From: CAYWMD01 sp964458575
GTDB lineage: Bacteria > Verrucomicrobiota > Verrucomicrobiia > Limisphaerales > JADLHS01
Direction: 5' to 3'
Length of the DNA stretch: 64,000 nucleotides
NCBI GenBank assembly: GCA_964458575.1
Contig: CAYWMD010000014.1
Coordinates: 43,815 to 107,814 of the forward strand
Made by a program: the position numbers and the translations under genes. The notes under the pieces were generated by a model. That model had not been told where the DNA came from, ran no database searches, and saw only the letters and a list, made by a program, of their open reading frames with translations. Below, piece after piece: positions 33,357 through 41,918 of this stretch. Each line of letters opens with the position of its first letter. Within the stretch, counting starts at the first letter, position 1.

Positions 33357-33808
33357 GGGACCTCGTTGGGTTGATGCGGAACGTGGCACTCGATGCACTT
33401 GTTGCCACGATAATGGTCCTTGGAGTTGATCTGCTTGAGCCACGCGGGCCGCGCGGGACTCGCCTCATGACAACGCAGGCAGCCATTGTCGCCGATTTTC
33501 ACGAGCTTCAAGTCGGGGTTTTCCGAGTGTTCCTTGCCCACGCCGTGGCAGGTTTCACAGCCGATGGTTTTGTGTTTGTCCTTGAGCAATTTGTCCTGGA
33601 TGTCCTGGTGACATTCCAGACACGCCTTGCGCCCGGCAAACACCGGCTCGTGGGACATGTGTTCAACGAGCGCCTCGCCGCGATAAAAACCATATTGCCC
33701 GAATGATTTCGGCGTGAGCAGCGAACGCGCTATGACGTAGCTCACAATGATCGCCAGGGTCAACAACACCAGGCGAAAAATCTGCGGCGGCATTTTCCAA
33801 CGGCTCAT
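33353..33808 (-). CDS. Membrane-anchored tetraheme cytochrome c
   Basis: 151 residues. An N-terminal helix (FRLVLLTLAIIVSYVIARSL) without an obvious cleavage site, then four CxxCH: KACLECHQDIQ, GCETCHGVGKEH, GCLRCHEASPA and KCIECHVPHQP. It has the size of a c3/c7-like relay and the topology of an anchored electron donor. First gene of the trio with the FeS and NrfD subunits, so probably the heme subunit of that complex, similar to the multi-heme subunit of Qrc or alternative complex III (inferred). Confidence 0.9.
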   Translation of the reverse strand: MSRWKMPPQIFRLVLLTLAIIVSYVIARSLLTPKSFGQYGFYRGEALVEHMSHEPVFAGRKACLECHQDIQDKLLKDKHKTIGCETCHGVGKEHSENPDLKLVKIGDNGCLRCHEASPARPAWLKQINSKDHYRGNKCIECHVPHQPNEVP

Positions 33809-34015
33809 GGCGTAGGGTGTTAATGTGGTTCAACAACAGTATCCGATTGCAGATGAGGCGAACGGCCGGTCTGACGTGCGGTCGCTTCGCTTCATCCGTG
33901 GGCGGTCCGAGGCCTTTCCCACTCCGCCCGTTTTGTCCTGGCCGGCCCCTGACTCCATGTCGGCCAGGCCAACTCCTGCGACCCGGGAGTCTCCCCCGAT
34001 CGCGAACAGCACCGC

Positions 34016-34345
34016 CTACTTCTTGAAACTACGAACGAGCTTCACCAACGCCTTGACGTCATCGTCGGAAGCACCCTCGGTCGGTTTCATCACCTGTTTG
34101 CCGTCCTTGTCTTTGACGCCATCTTTGATGGCCTTGGCCATTTCGTCGTCCTTCATGTCTGCCTGCACCTTGGCGTCTGTGTAATCCTTGATCCCCAGTT
34201 TCTTGCCCATCGCCGTCTGGCCCTTGCCATCCTTGCCATGACACTTGGCGCATTGCTTGTCCCAGGTTTCCTTGGCGTCGGCGGCGGAGGCCACCAGGAC
34301 CGCGCCAAACGTCATTGCTACCACGGCTGCGATTATTTTTTTCAT
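34016..34345 (-). CDS. Small class I cytochrome c (periplasmic), paralogue 2
   Basis: 109 residues from the ATG at 34345, with signal peptide MKKIIAAVVAMTFGAVLVAS. One heme site QCAKCHGKDGKGQT, Met candidate in KQVMKPTEGASDDDVKALVK, ending LVRSFKK. Closely similar to the protein at 30665-30994. A 207-base gap separates its stop from the tetraheme gene, and 317 bases lie before its start. Confidence 0.92.
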   Translation of the reverse strand: MKKIIAAVVAMTFGAVLVASAADAKETWDKQCAKCHGKDGKGQTAMGKKLGIKDYTDAKVQADMKDDEMAKAIKDGVKDKDGKQVMKPTEGASDDDVKALVKLVRSFKK

Positions 34346-34662
34346 TGCTCTGGTTGTGTTTGGTTGTTGTTCGTTATTGGCACTCGCGTGCGCAAAGTTT
34401 GACCACATCCTCACGGCAACCGGCCGCGAAGACTACGCAAGACTTGGCGAAAGCTTCACTTTTTTTGCAATCACCCAACCTGCGTCGTTGTGCATACGAT
34501 AGGTTGGACTGCGCGGGGCGCAAGGAAGTTCAACCCTTGGTTTCAGCGCCAGATGAAGGGGGAAATGAACCTCGGCCTCGTCACAAATCGGCCGTCGGCA
34601 GGGAAAAAGGCAGAAATACGCAATGATGCAAACCCTTCGCCCCTTGTCTCCCGGGGTGTGGT
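34346..34662. other. 317-base gap between small cytochrome c and the porin gene
   Basis: No gene or RNA recognised. Runs of A/T near 34450 and 34350 could be promoter elements for the cytochrome c gene, but I see no clear consensus pair. Its length is nearly the same as the gap before the paralogous cytochrome, though I see no obvious base identity between them. Confidence 0.35.
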
Positions 34663-36978
34663 TCAGAACCGGTATTGCAGACTAGAATAGACAAGGTGCG
34701 CGTCGTAATCGTTGTGGCCTCCGGACGGATCGTCCGTGGAATGGAAGTAACCGTAGCGCAAGGTCAGACGGATCCGCTCCGAAATGCGCCGCACGACGGT
34801 GGCGGTGACGGCGTGTTCCTCCGCCCCGGCGCCGTAAGGCACGCCGGCGTAGGAGTTGTCCTGGTAGTTGTCCGCGCGGAAGTAGGTGTAGCCGACGTTG
34901 AGGTCGGTCTTGTTGTCGAGCACCAGACCGGAGTTGAAGTTCACCGTCCAGTAATCGTTCTTCGCATTGAGCACCGCGTCGGTGTAGTCGGAGGTCGGCG
35001 TTCGCGTTTCGCTCACCACGTAGTTGACTCCGGTTTGCAGGTACAGCCGCGCGAGCGGCGCCCAACTGGCGCTGTGCCCGAGGATGTGGCTGGTCGTGCG
35101 GGAAGAGGTGATGTCGTCCAAACCCGATACCGAATCCGGCTCAGTGTTGATGGTCATCAATTGATACTCGTAACGGCTGACCAGGGTCAGATTCGGCCGC
35201 GGACGGACGGTCAGGCGCACGCTGCCGTCGTAAGTTTCAAAGTCCTGCATGGCGAGATAAGCGGGATAGCGATTCAGCGAACTGCTGTCGTTGGGCGTAT
35301 TGTCGTAATTCTGATCCCAATCGTAGTGGTTCAACTTGTAGTAACCGCCGAAATCCACGGTGACCTTGCGCAGCGGATACCAACGCGCCCCGGCGCTGTA
35401 TTTCTGAAAGAGCCGGGTGGTGTCCGTGTCGCGATAGACGGGCGCACCGAGATAAGTGCCGCCGTTTTCGTTCAGTCCCCCCTGGCCTTCGGTCCATTCG
35501 CCCTGAAGGTAGAGCACCCAATTGGTGATGCCCGTGTAACGGGCGTCCAACCGCTCACACACATCAAGGGAGTCGGCGTCGGAATTATTGTCCACGAAAC
35601 CGTTGAAGCTGCCCGTGCCGTCACCAAAGGTCTGGAACGTGGTCGAGTCCGCGTCCCAGTCCACCCGTTGCACGCGCAATGACGGCGTGATGGTCAGATG
35701 CTTGTACGGGATGGACATCAGATTCATGTTCATCAGGTATTCGTGCCGATGCCCGCTGCCATTGAGGTTCGTGTAACCCGCACCGTAGGTGGGACCCGGA
35801 ACGTAGGCCGCGTCGTAACCGCTGCCGTAGATGCGGCTGCCGGAGAAATCACTGTCCGAATTCACGAACATGAAGCCAGTCGTGAGAAACAGGTTCTTCT
35901 TGAGCCAGGTTTCCGTGGTGGTGTTGACGTTGAACAGGTCGTAGGTAGTGTGGGAGCGGTCGGTGATCTTGCTTTCCCCCGATGCCGCGCCTTCGCCCGG
36001 CCACTGTGAAACCTTTCGGTCGTCATGCAGGTCGCCGTGCTCGTAGCGCACGCCCACGGCCACGTCCGTGGCCTTGATCTTCTGCTTCGCACTCAACTCG
36101 AAGATGTCCCGGTGCTCGTCAATGTCGTAGAAACTCGGAACGAGTCCGCGGGCGGAGTAGGGCGTCCCCGTGTCGAAACCGGGATGTGTCTGCCCCCAAA
36201 TCGTGGAGCTTTTGTCCCCTTCGCGCCAGAGGTGCGAGTATTTGAAGTTGAGCGCGGGCCACTTTTTCAAAGTCAGTCCACCTTCGAATGAAACTTCACC
36301 CCGATCCAGCCCCATGGCGTTATCGCCATACGGATACCAGGAATCCGTCGGCGGAAAGTAGCCGCCGTTCGCGTTGTACCAGGTGCGGAACTGCTCGTAG
36401 TTGAAACGCAGAAACCAGAGTTCCGGCCGGACCAGACCCAAGGACAATTTGTAGTCGTTCTGGTCAAAAAGCGCGTGACCATCCAACGTCAGGTTGAGGT
36501 TGGTCGCCACCGGCCCCTGGTAGTGAAAGTCTTCGATGCCGCCAAACGCGCCGTTGGCATGATGGCGATCCTGCTCCCCTTGGGCCTTGCTGCCGCTCAT
36601 CATCAGCCCGCCGACGCCCAGTTCCACCCAATTCTTGTAAGTGTTCTCGCCGCCTTCGAAATACTGTTCCGGTGTCAGCGCGGTTTTGTCAGTCTCCTTT
36701 TTTTCCTCACCTTCGGCCGTTTCCTTCGGAGACTCCTCCGACTTGGCAGCGTCCTTCGGCGCTTCTGCTTTTTTGTCCGATTCCTTGGGCGCTTCCGCCG
36801 GGGCGGTTTCCTTGGGGACTTCCGGTTTGGCGGCTTCCGTGGTCGCTTCTTTTTTCGCTTCCGGCTTCGCGGTTTCTTCCGCGGCTCGAGCTGTCAACGC
36901 CGCCACTATTGCCCAGACGGCAACACAAAAGACCGCGCGGCCCGCAGAGAACAAACCCAACCACCGGTTCCCTTTCAT
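34663..36978 (-). CDS. MtrB/PioB-like outer-membrane beta-barrel (porin of a porin-cytochrome conduit)
   Basis: 771 residues from the ATG at 36978, signal peptide ending VAALTARA. Residues about 35-115 form a Lys/Glu/Ala/Pro-rich linker (KKEATTEAAKPEVPKETAPA and similar). The rest is alternating beta strands with aromatic ends: NLNLTLDGHALFDQNDYKLS, ELWFLRFNYEQFRTWYNANG, TDLNVGYTYFRADNYQDNSY, ending in IRLTLRYGYFHS and HLVYSSLQYRF (C-terminal Phe, as for BAM substrates). About 25-30 strands are possible, as in MtrB/PioB. The gene starts 42 bases after the MtrA-like cytochrome gene, the same pairing as mtrAB/pioAB. The N-terminal CXXC of MtrB is not seen. Assignment rests on barrel pattern and context. 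Confidence 0.75.
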   Translation of the reverse strand: MKGNRWLGLFSAGRAVFCVAVWAIVAALTARAAEETAKPEAKKEATTEAAKPEVPKETAPAEAPKESDKKAEAPKDAAKSEESPKETAEGEEKKETDKTALTPEQYFEGGENTYKNWVELGVGGLMMSGSKAQGEQDRHHANGAFGGIEDFHYQGPVATNLNLTLDGHALFDQNDYKLSLGLVRPELWFLRFNYEQFRTWYNANGGYFPPTDSWYPYGDNAMGLDRGEVSFEGGLTLKKWPALNFKYSHLWREGDKSSTIWGQTHPGFDTGTPYSARGLVPSFYDIDEHRDIFELSAKQKIKATDVAVGVRYEHGDLHDDRKVSQWPGEGAASGESKITDRSHTTYDLFNVNTTTETWLKKNLFLTTGFMFVNSDSDFSGSRIYGSGYDAAYVPGPTYGAGYTNLNGSGHRHEYLMNMNLMSIPYKHLTITPSLRVQRVDWDADSTTFQTFGDGTGSFNGFVDNNSDADSLDVCERLDARYTGITNWVLYLQGEWTEGQGGLNENGGTYLGAPVYRDTDTTRLFQKYSAGARWYPLRKVTVDFGGYYKLNHYDWDQNYDNTPNDSSSLNRYPAYLAMQDFETYDGSVRLTVRPRPNLTLVSRYEYQLMTINTEPDSVSGLDDITSSRTTSHILGHSASWAPLARLYLQTGVNYVVSETRTPTSDYTDAVLNAKNDYWTVNFNSGLVLDNKTDLNVGYTYFRADNYQDNSYAGVPYGAGAEEHAVTATVVRRISERIRLTLRYGYFHSTDDPSGGHNDYDAHLVYSSLQYRF

Positions 36979-37020
36979 TCTCGTTAGAGTTCTCACAAGC
37001 ATCAGCTTTGAAGTTGCTGG

Positions 37021-37875
37021 TTAAAAGCGCAGCGACGAGTTTACCCGCGAACCGTGCACCGCCTCGTGGCAACCCGCCGTCCAGCAGGTGCCCACGCTCA
37101 GACGGGTCGTGTGATCGGACCCGCCGATGAGAATCCGCCCGTTTTGCGCCTGCTGGAAATGGCACTTCATGCACAGATTCGCGTCGCGCACGGTCAGCAT
37201 CTTGGCGTTGACGGTGCCATGGACGCCGTGGCAGGTGGTGCAGCCTTCGCGCATCGCCTCATGCTCGAACACGTACGGGCCGCGTTGGGCCGGATGGCAC
37301 TTCAGACAAGTTTCATCCTGACCCCGCAGGGCCGTGCCGCCGCCGGCATGGATCGAGCCTTTATGCGGTGAATGACATTCGGTGCAAGTCATGTGTCCCT
37401 CCGGCACCGGATGGTGGCTGGGCAAACCGAATTGCCCCCGCACCTCGGCGTGGCACTGGTAGCAAACGTTCTCCACCGCGCGGGCGGTCGGCGTACCCGC
37501 GCCAAGGCCCTGCGCCCGGGGACGGCCCGAAGTGAAGCTGTACGGCGGCTTGGTTTCACCGCCGGAATCGGAGTGGACGCTGCCCGGCCCGTGGCAGGAT
37601 TCACAGCCGGCCTCGATGGCATTCGGTCCCTCGGCGATCAAGCGCGCATGATCCGCCGTTTGAAAATTTTTGTATATTTCCTCGTGGCACTGTTCGCATT
37701 CCTTCGAACCGATGTATTTCGCGCCCGGATAATTGGGCAGCATCACCACGGAGCGGTTCACCGTGCGGCACGAAATCACCGCCAGCGAAAAGACGGCGAC
37801 GAGGATCGCCAGCACCAGTCCGCGCGTCCAACCCGCGGAGAGCTGCCAACGTGGGCGTATTTTAAAATTGATCAT
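37021..37875 (-). CDS. DmsE/MtrA-like 8-heme cytochrome c lipoprotein
   Basis: 284 residues. N-terminal helix LVLAILVAVFSLAVISCRTV, where VISC fits a lipobox. Seven CxxCH sites (CEQCH, CESCH, CYQCH, CTECH, CLKCH, CTTCH, CMKCH), then the last site TCWTAGCHEAVHGSRVNSSL, a CX4CH. That ending (GCHEAVHGS..NSSLR) matches the DmsE/MtrA/PioA family, which usually has ten hemes. These proteins thread through the MtrB-type barrel and carry electrons across the outer membrane. The gene is directly upstream of the barrel gene and 63 bases downstream of the 9-heme gene. Confidence 0.87.
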   Translation of the reverse strand: MINFKIRPRWQLSAGWTRGLVLAILVAVFSLAVISCRTVNRSVVMLPNYPGAKYIGSKECEQCHEEIYKNFQTADHARLIAEGPNAIEAGCESCHGPGSVHSDSGGETKPPYSFTSGRPRAQGLGAGTPTARAVENVCYQCHAEVRGQFGLPSHHPVPEGHMTCTECHSPHKGSIHAGGGTALRGQDETCLKCHPAQRGPYVFEHEAMREGCTTCHGVHGTVNAKMLTVRDANLCMKCHFQQAQNGRILIGGSDHTTRLSVGTCWTAGCHEAVHGSRVNSSLRF

Positions 37876-37938
37876 GCGGTCTGCGATTGTCGTTCAATTC
37901 GTTCATGCCACTCACCGCGGCGGGACCGGCTGCCCGCG

Positions 37939-39642
37939 CTAGTCGGGGTCCAACTCTTTTTCCACCAGGGATGCGGCGTGTTCCAGCAGATCCTGGGCGT
38001 GGTAAATGTTATGCACACCATAACTGCCGTCGTAATACACCAGATACAAGTTGAAACGCGCCTGCTGGATATTGGTCGAAATCAGGGACTGCTGACTGCT
38101 GGGCGGGCTGTTGGTGCCCACCGAGAGGTCGCCGGGCGGCGTGTATTCCCAGGAGAGCATCCCATAATTGGTCCGCAACGCGGCTGGCGCTTTGGTCAAA
38201 GCCCAGTAATCCAGCATGGCTTTCACCTGCTGAATCTGGTTGGAAATGATCATGGTCGTCAGGTTCACCAAACCGGCGGCGTTATTGGTGCTCCCATGAC
38301 ATTCCACACAGGAGGTGTATTTGTTCACTTCGAACGCATGACCGGGAACGGTGGTGAAACCCGTCGGGCTGAACTGGTGTTTCTCCGACTGCATGTGGCA
38401 GGTCACGCACTGGTTGGTGACCAGATAAGCGCGGCCGGAATAATCGGTAAGATAATAAGCGCCGGCGTGCGCCGCGGGACCGCCGGTCATGCCGCTCGGC
38501 AGCAAGCCCACCGTGCCCAGCAGCATGTTGTATTGCGGCGAATGATGCGGTGCGCGGGTCGAAGTCCACGAGGCGCCCCGATGATTGTGACATTGGGCGC
38601 AGATGTTGATGTTGGGATTGTACGCGTTTGTGAAATTGGCGGACGTGGTCAAAAAGTAATCGTTGGTGGAGGTCAGGGCCTGTCGCAATTGGTTGGTATA
38701 AACGATGCCGGTCATCACGTTGGTCCAGACGTGGTTCTGCCGCATATCATGGCAGACCACGCACGTGATGGCGACGTTGGCGTCGTTGGTCAGTGAGATC
38801 GGATTTTTCCCGGCGATCAGCGCCAGCCGCGCCGTCCCCGAGTGACAACGGCCGCAACTGTTGATCCGGTTCGTCGGACTCATGTCCTCCGCCACGGCGA
38901 AGTGCCCGCTCGATTTCCATTCGTCGTAGGTCAGGAACTGCGGGCCGCCATGACAACCGCCGCAAACCTGGCCCGCGATGTCCACGCGCGGCCGCACCGA
39001 AAGATCCATTTCGTTCGCGGCGTGCGCCGCCGCGGGACCGTGGCAGTTCTCGCATTGAACGCCGGCAAGCCGCGGGTAGGTGTTCGGGTCGTTCTTGCCG
39101 ACAAAGCCGGTCGGCAAACCATAACCCACCGTGTGACACGGGAGGCAGGAGTTGTTGGTCTGGCCGCCCTGCGCGACGAAAGCCTGGTTGGTGAACGCGC
39201 CGAGGTGCCGGTAATAAGTTGCGTTGGTGTGAATGTTCACGTGACACTCGAAGCACGCTTGATAGCCGACATAGCGGGGCGACGGCCCCAGCACTTTGAA
39301 GAAGGCGTTGCTATAAAGGCTCGTGAGTGTCGTGGTTCGCGTGAGGTTCGGAGCGCCCACCTTTTGCCAGGTCTTGTTGGTCACCCCGAAGGTCTGGTAG
39401 AGCTGGTAAAACCCGGGCGGACCGTCCCAGGTCAAAACCACGCCGTTGGTGAGATTCTGCATGTCACCCATCACCGGCCAGCCGGGCATCCCGCCCGGCC
39501 GCGTCACGTTCAGATGCTGCACCGGCGCGGCGGCGGCGGAGAGAGCGATGCCAAGCACGCCCGCCCGAACCGCCGTGGACACGCGACCAAGCGGCCAACG
39601 CCACGGGTGGTCTTTACGCGGCAGGACTTTCATGCTGTTCAT
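37939..39642 (-). CDS. Secreted 9-heme cytochrome c, possible surface terminal reductase/oxidase
   Basis: About 567 residues from the ATG at 39642 (another at 39633 is possible); signal peptide ending ALSAAAA. Residues about 35-110 form a beta module (VVLTWDGPPGFYQLYQTFGV, TWQKVGAPN), then nine CxxCH: CFECH, CLPCH, CENCH, CGGCH, CGRCH, CVVCH, CAQCH, CVTCH, CVECH, to about residue 450, and a heme-free tail with a long helix. First gene before the MtrA/MtrB-like pair, so it may be the outer-face partner as MtrC is in Shewanella, but it is not a lipoprotein and not similar in motif spacing. Localisation is inferred. Confidence 0.83.
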   Translation of the reverse strand: MNSMKVLPRKDHPWRWPLGRVSTAVRAGVLGIALSAAAAPVQHLNVTRPGGMPGWPVMGDMQNLTNGVVLTWDGPPGFYQLYQTFGVTNKTWQKVGAPNLTRTTTLTSLYSNAFFKVLGPSPRYVGYQACFECHVNIHTNATYYRHLGAFTNQAFVAQGGQTNNSCLPCHTVGYGLPTGFVGKNDPNTYPRLAGVQCENCHGPAAAHAANEMDLSVRPRVDIAGQVCGGCHGGPQFLTYDEWKSSGHFAVAEDMSPTNRINSCGRCHSGTARLALIAGKNPISLTNDANVAITCVVCHDMRQNHVWTNVMTGIVYTNQLRQALTSTNDYFLTTSANFTNAYNPNINICAQCHNHRGASWTSTRAPHHSPQYNMLLGTVGLLPSGMTGGPAAHAGAYYLTDYSGRAYLVTNQCVTCHMQSEKHQFSPTGFTTVPGHAFEVNKYTSCVECHGSTNNAAGLVNLTTMIISNQIQQVKAMLDYWALTKAPAALRTNYGMLSWEYTPPGDLSVGTNSPPSSQQSLISTNIQQARFNLYLVYYDGSYGVHNIYHAQDLLEHAASLVEKELDPD

Positions 39643-39917
39643 ACACTGCAAATAAAAACTGACCGTCAGCCCGACCGGTTGCACGGCGAAACCCGGTCGC
39701 GAGCGAACAACCTTCCCGGACCACGGCGACTCTTCCGTTGAATCCGGTTCGCGCTCTGCTTGGTCCAAAACTACACGCCGGGCCGTTATGGGCTATCCCA
39801 AAATTGCCGGATATTTACCCTTGTTTGTCAAGCGCTCGCAACCGGGGAAAGGTCAGATCGCCCGTTGGTACAAGTTTTCCTCGCGCTCATTCCCGGCATT
39901 TGCCAGATTCCTCGTAT

Positions 39918-40868
39918 ATGGCAACGCCACCGGTCAGCCCGATCAGACAACATTCCGTGAGATGCTTGCTGGCAAGAAAGGTTGACTCCGTGGCCGGGGC
40001 CAGCGGCGCAACTTCCGGTCAAGCCCGCACCGTCTTGTTGGTGCTGATTTGCTTTCTACTCGGCCTCGGGGCCGGGGCCTTCTGGTATTATCGTGCTTCC
40101 CATCAAAAGGCGACGACCACGGAGGATTCCAGCCGCGGCTTGTCCGAGGGCACCCAAGCCATTCTCAAATCGCTCGCGGCGTCCGTGGAGGTCCGGTTCT
40201 ACTCGCAGCTCGACCCGGCCACCTCTGAGGCGCTGCGCGATTTTTCCGCACGCGTGGACGAACTCCTCTCCCGCTACGAGCAGGCCGCGCCCGACAAGCT
40301 CAAAGTGGTCCGCCACACAACCCGTTCCGATTCCGCGTCCGATGCCGCCGCCAGCGACGGCCTCAAAGTTTTCAACCTCGACAAAGGGGAAGCTTGTTAC
40401 CTGGGACTGGCGATAAGCTGCAACGGCCAGAAGGAAACCCTCGCCCAACTCTCGCCCGAGTGGGAAGCGGCGTTGGAATCCGATCTGAGCCGCGCCATCG
40501 CGCGCGTGGCCGCGCCGAAACCAGCGGCACGCCCCGTGGTTTCAAGCCCGAAACAGGTTGATCCCGCGATTATCGCCGAGGTGAAGCGCGCCGTTCCGAA
40601 CTTGGAGTCCGTATCGCTGGCGGACGCAACGCAGACGCTGCGGGTGGCCACGCTGAAGCAGTTCGCGGAAGCGGCTGAAGCCATGGACCGGGCGGTGAAA
40701 ACGGCCGAGGCAGGCATCGAGAAAGCGCAGAGTGGCTCGGAAGCCGACCGGCAGGCGGCGGTCAAACAGCTCCAGCAGGTTCAGGCCGAACATACCGAAA
40801 AGCTCAAGCAGATCACCGCTCATCTGCAGGCACAAATCGCGGCGTTGCAGCAGATGAAGTCGAAGTAA
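39918..40868 (+). CDS. GldG-like (ABC-transporter auxiliary) membrane protein with coiled coil
   Basis: 316 residues from the ATG at 39918 (MATPPVSPIRQHSVRCLLAR). One helix (VLLVLICFLLGLGAGAFWYY), then a domain like the first part of GldG: ILKSLAASVEVRFYSQLDPA, LLSRYEQAAPDKLKVVRHTT and EACYLGLAISCNGQKETLAQ, SDLSRAIARVA. Residues about 220-316 form a long coiled coil (AMDRAVKTAEAGIEKAQSGS, QAEHTEKLKQITAHLQAQIA). No ABC ATPase or permease is next to it. It is divergent from the cytochrome block, with 275 bases between the starts that must hold both promoters. Confidence 0.75.
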   Translation: MATPPVSPIRQHSVRCLLARKVDSVAGASGATSGQARTVLLVLICFLLGLGAGAFWYYRASHQKATTTEDSSRGLSEGTQAILKSLAASVEVRFYSQLDPATSEALRDFSARVDELLSRYEQAAPDKLKVVRHTTRSDSASDAAASDGLKVFNLDKGEACYLGLAISCNGQKETLAQLSPEWEAALESDLSRAIARVAAPKPAARPVVSSPKQVDPAIIAEVKRAVPNLESVSLADATQTLRVATLKQFAEAAEAMDRAVKTAEAGIEKAQSGSEADRQAAVKQLQQVQAEHTEKLKQITAHLQAQIAALQQMKSK

Positions 40869-40913
40869 AAGCGCTTCGGCCCGGCCGGACCTTGCGTCCT
40901 TCCAGCCTCAGGA

Positions 40914-41918
40914 CTATTCCACCCGCAGCCGGAAAAACGTGCGGGCCGGGCCGTTGGTCCACGTCACCTGAAACTGACCGTTCGCAAGCGTTGGCAGCTT
41001 GGGCACGGCCGACCAGCCCGCCGCGAGGTTCGTGCTGCATTCAAGATGCGAACTTTGATTCGTCGCCACCCAGGACAACACCCATCCCGCCGGGATTGGA
41101 GAAAGTTTCAGTACCGGCGGATTGGTCTGAGCCGGCGCGAAGGTGAGATTGACCCACTCCGGATGATCCACATACGGGTTCCGGTTCAACTGGTAGAGCG
41201 AGTACACTTCATCATTGCGCCGCCGTTCGATGTCGTCCACCGGGTCCGCGCGGTGCCACGCCAGCAGCGCACTCAACCGGCCCATGAACAAATTCGTCGA
41301 GTCAATCGACGCGATATCGTCCGTCAGCGTCAGCTTGGGTTCGTTCGTGGCATCGCCCGTATAGCGCGTCGCCATGTAGAACAATACGCGGGCGATATCG
41401 CCGCGGTCGAAAGCCGGCGGCTGCCATGACGTGCTGTCGGTTGTGGACAACACCGCCTCGGAGTTGGCGGGATTTTTGTAGCCGGGACTGTTCGTGTTGC
41501 TGACGTCGTAATACTTGTTGCCGCGGGCACTGTTCACGGTCGCGTCAATGGCCCGCAGATTGAACAGGTCGGAATACGCCGGGCCCGCGCTGTCAATGCC
41601 ATAGCTGTTGCACCACTGATGCTCGCGGTTCCAGCCTTCCGTGGTGCCGAAACTCGTAACCGGGGCATTCGATCCGGAATAAATCAAGACCACGTAATTG
41701 GTGTTCGCCGGATCCCGGTCGAGCACTTTCAAAGCGTCACTGGTGTCCAGCGTTGTACTGGAATAAGGCACGACATGATGATGGCGGATGAGGGCGTGCA
41801 GCGCTGCGCGGAGTTCCTGACCCGACTTGCCCTCAGCGGGGGCATAGTAATCCATGGGTGGTGCGGCCAGGGCGGTTACCACGCCAACGAAGAATACGAG
41901 TATGAAAACGCGATACAA
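40914..41918 (-). CDS. Secreted endonuclease I (EndA/NucM family)
   Basis: 334 residues with a signal peptide (MYRVFILVFFVGVVTALAAP). The nuclease domain has DYYAPAEGKSGQELRAALHA, TEGWNREHQWCNSYGI (catalytic His in the NREH motif), DLFNLRAIDATVNSARGN and FDRGDIARVLFYMATRY, all typical of endonuclease I. A C-terminal module of about 80 residues (LKLSPIPAGWVLSWVATNQS, LECSTNLAAGWSAV, FFRLRVE) resembles beta modules of other secreted proteins here. It may supply phosphate or nucleotides from extracellular DNA. Convergent with the GldG-like gene, 45 bases apart. Confidence 0.9.
   Translation of the reverse strand: MYRVFILVFFVGVVTALAAPPMDYYAPAEGKSGQELRAALHALIRHHHVVPYSSTTLDTSDALKVLDRDPANTNYVVLIYSGSNAPVTSFGTTEGWNREHQWCNSYGIDSAGPAYSDLFNLRAIDATVNSARGNKYYDVSNTNSPGYKNPANSEAVLSTTDSTSWQPPAFDRGDIARVLFYMATRYTGDATNEPKLTLTDDIASIDSTNLFMGRLSALLAWHRADPVDDIERRRNDEVYSLYQLNRNPYVDHPEWVNLTFAPAQTNPPVLKLSPIPAGWVLSWVATNQSSHLECSTNLAAGWSAVPKLPTLANGQFQVTWTNGPARTFFRLRVE

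Noticed and set aside
37372..38796. 474-codon plus-strand frame opposite two cytochrome genes
   Set aside because: Crosses the junction of two real genes and has no protein-like hydrophobic pattern; shadow frame.
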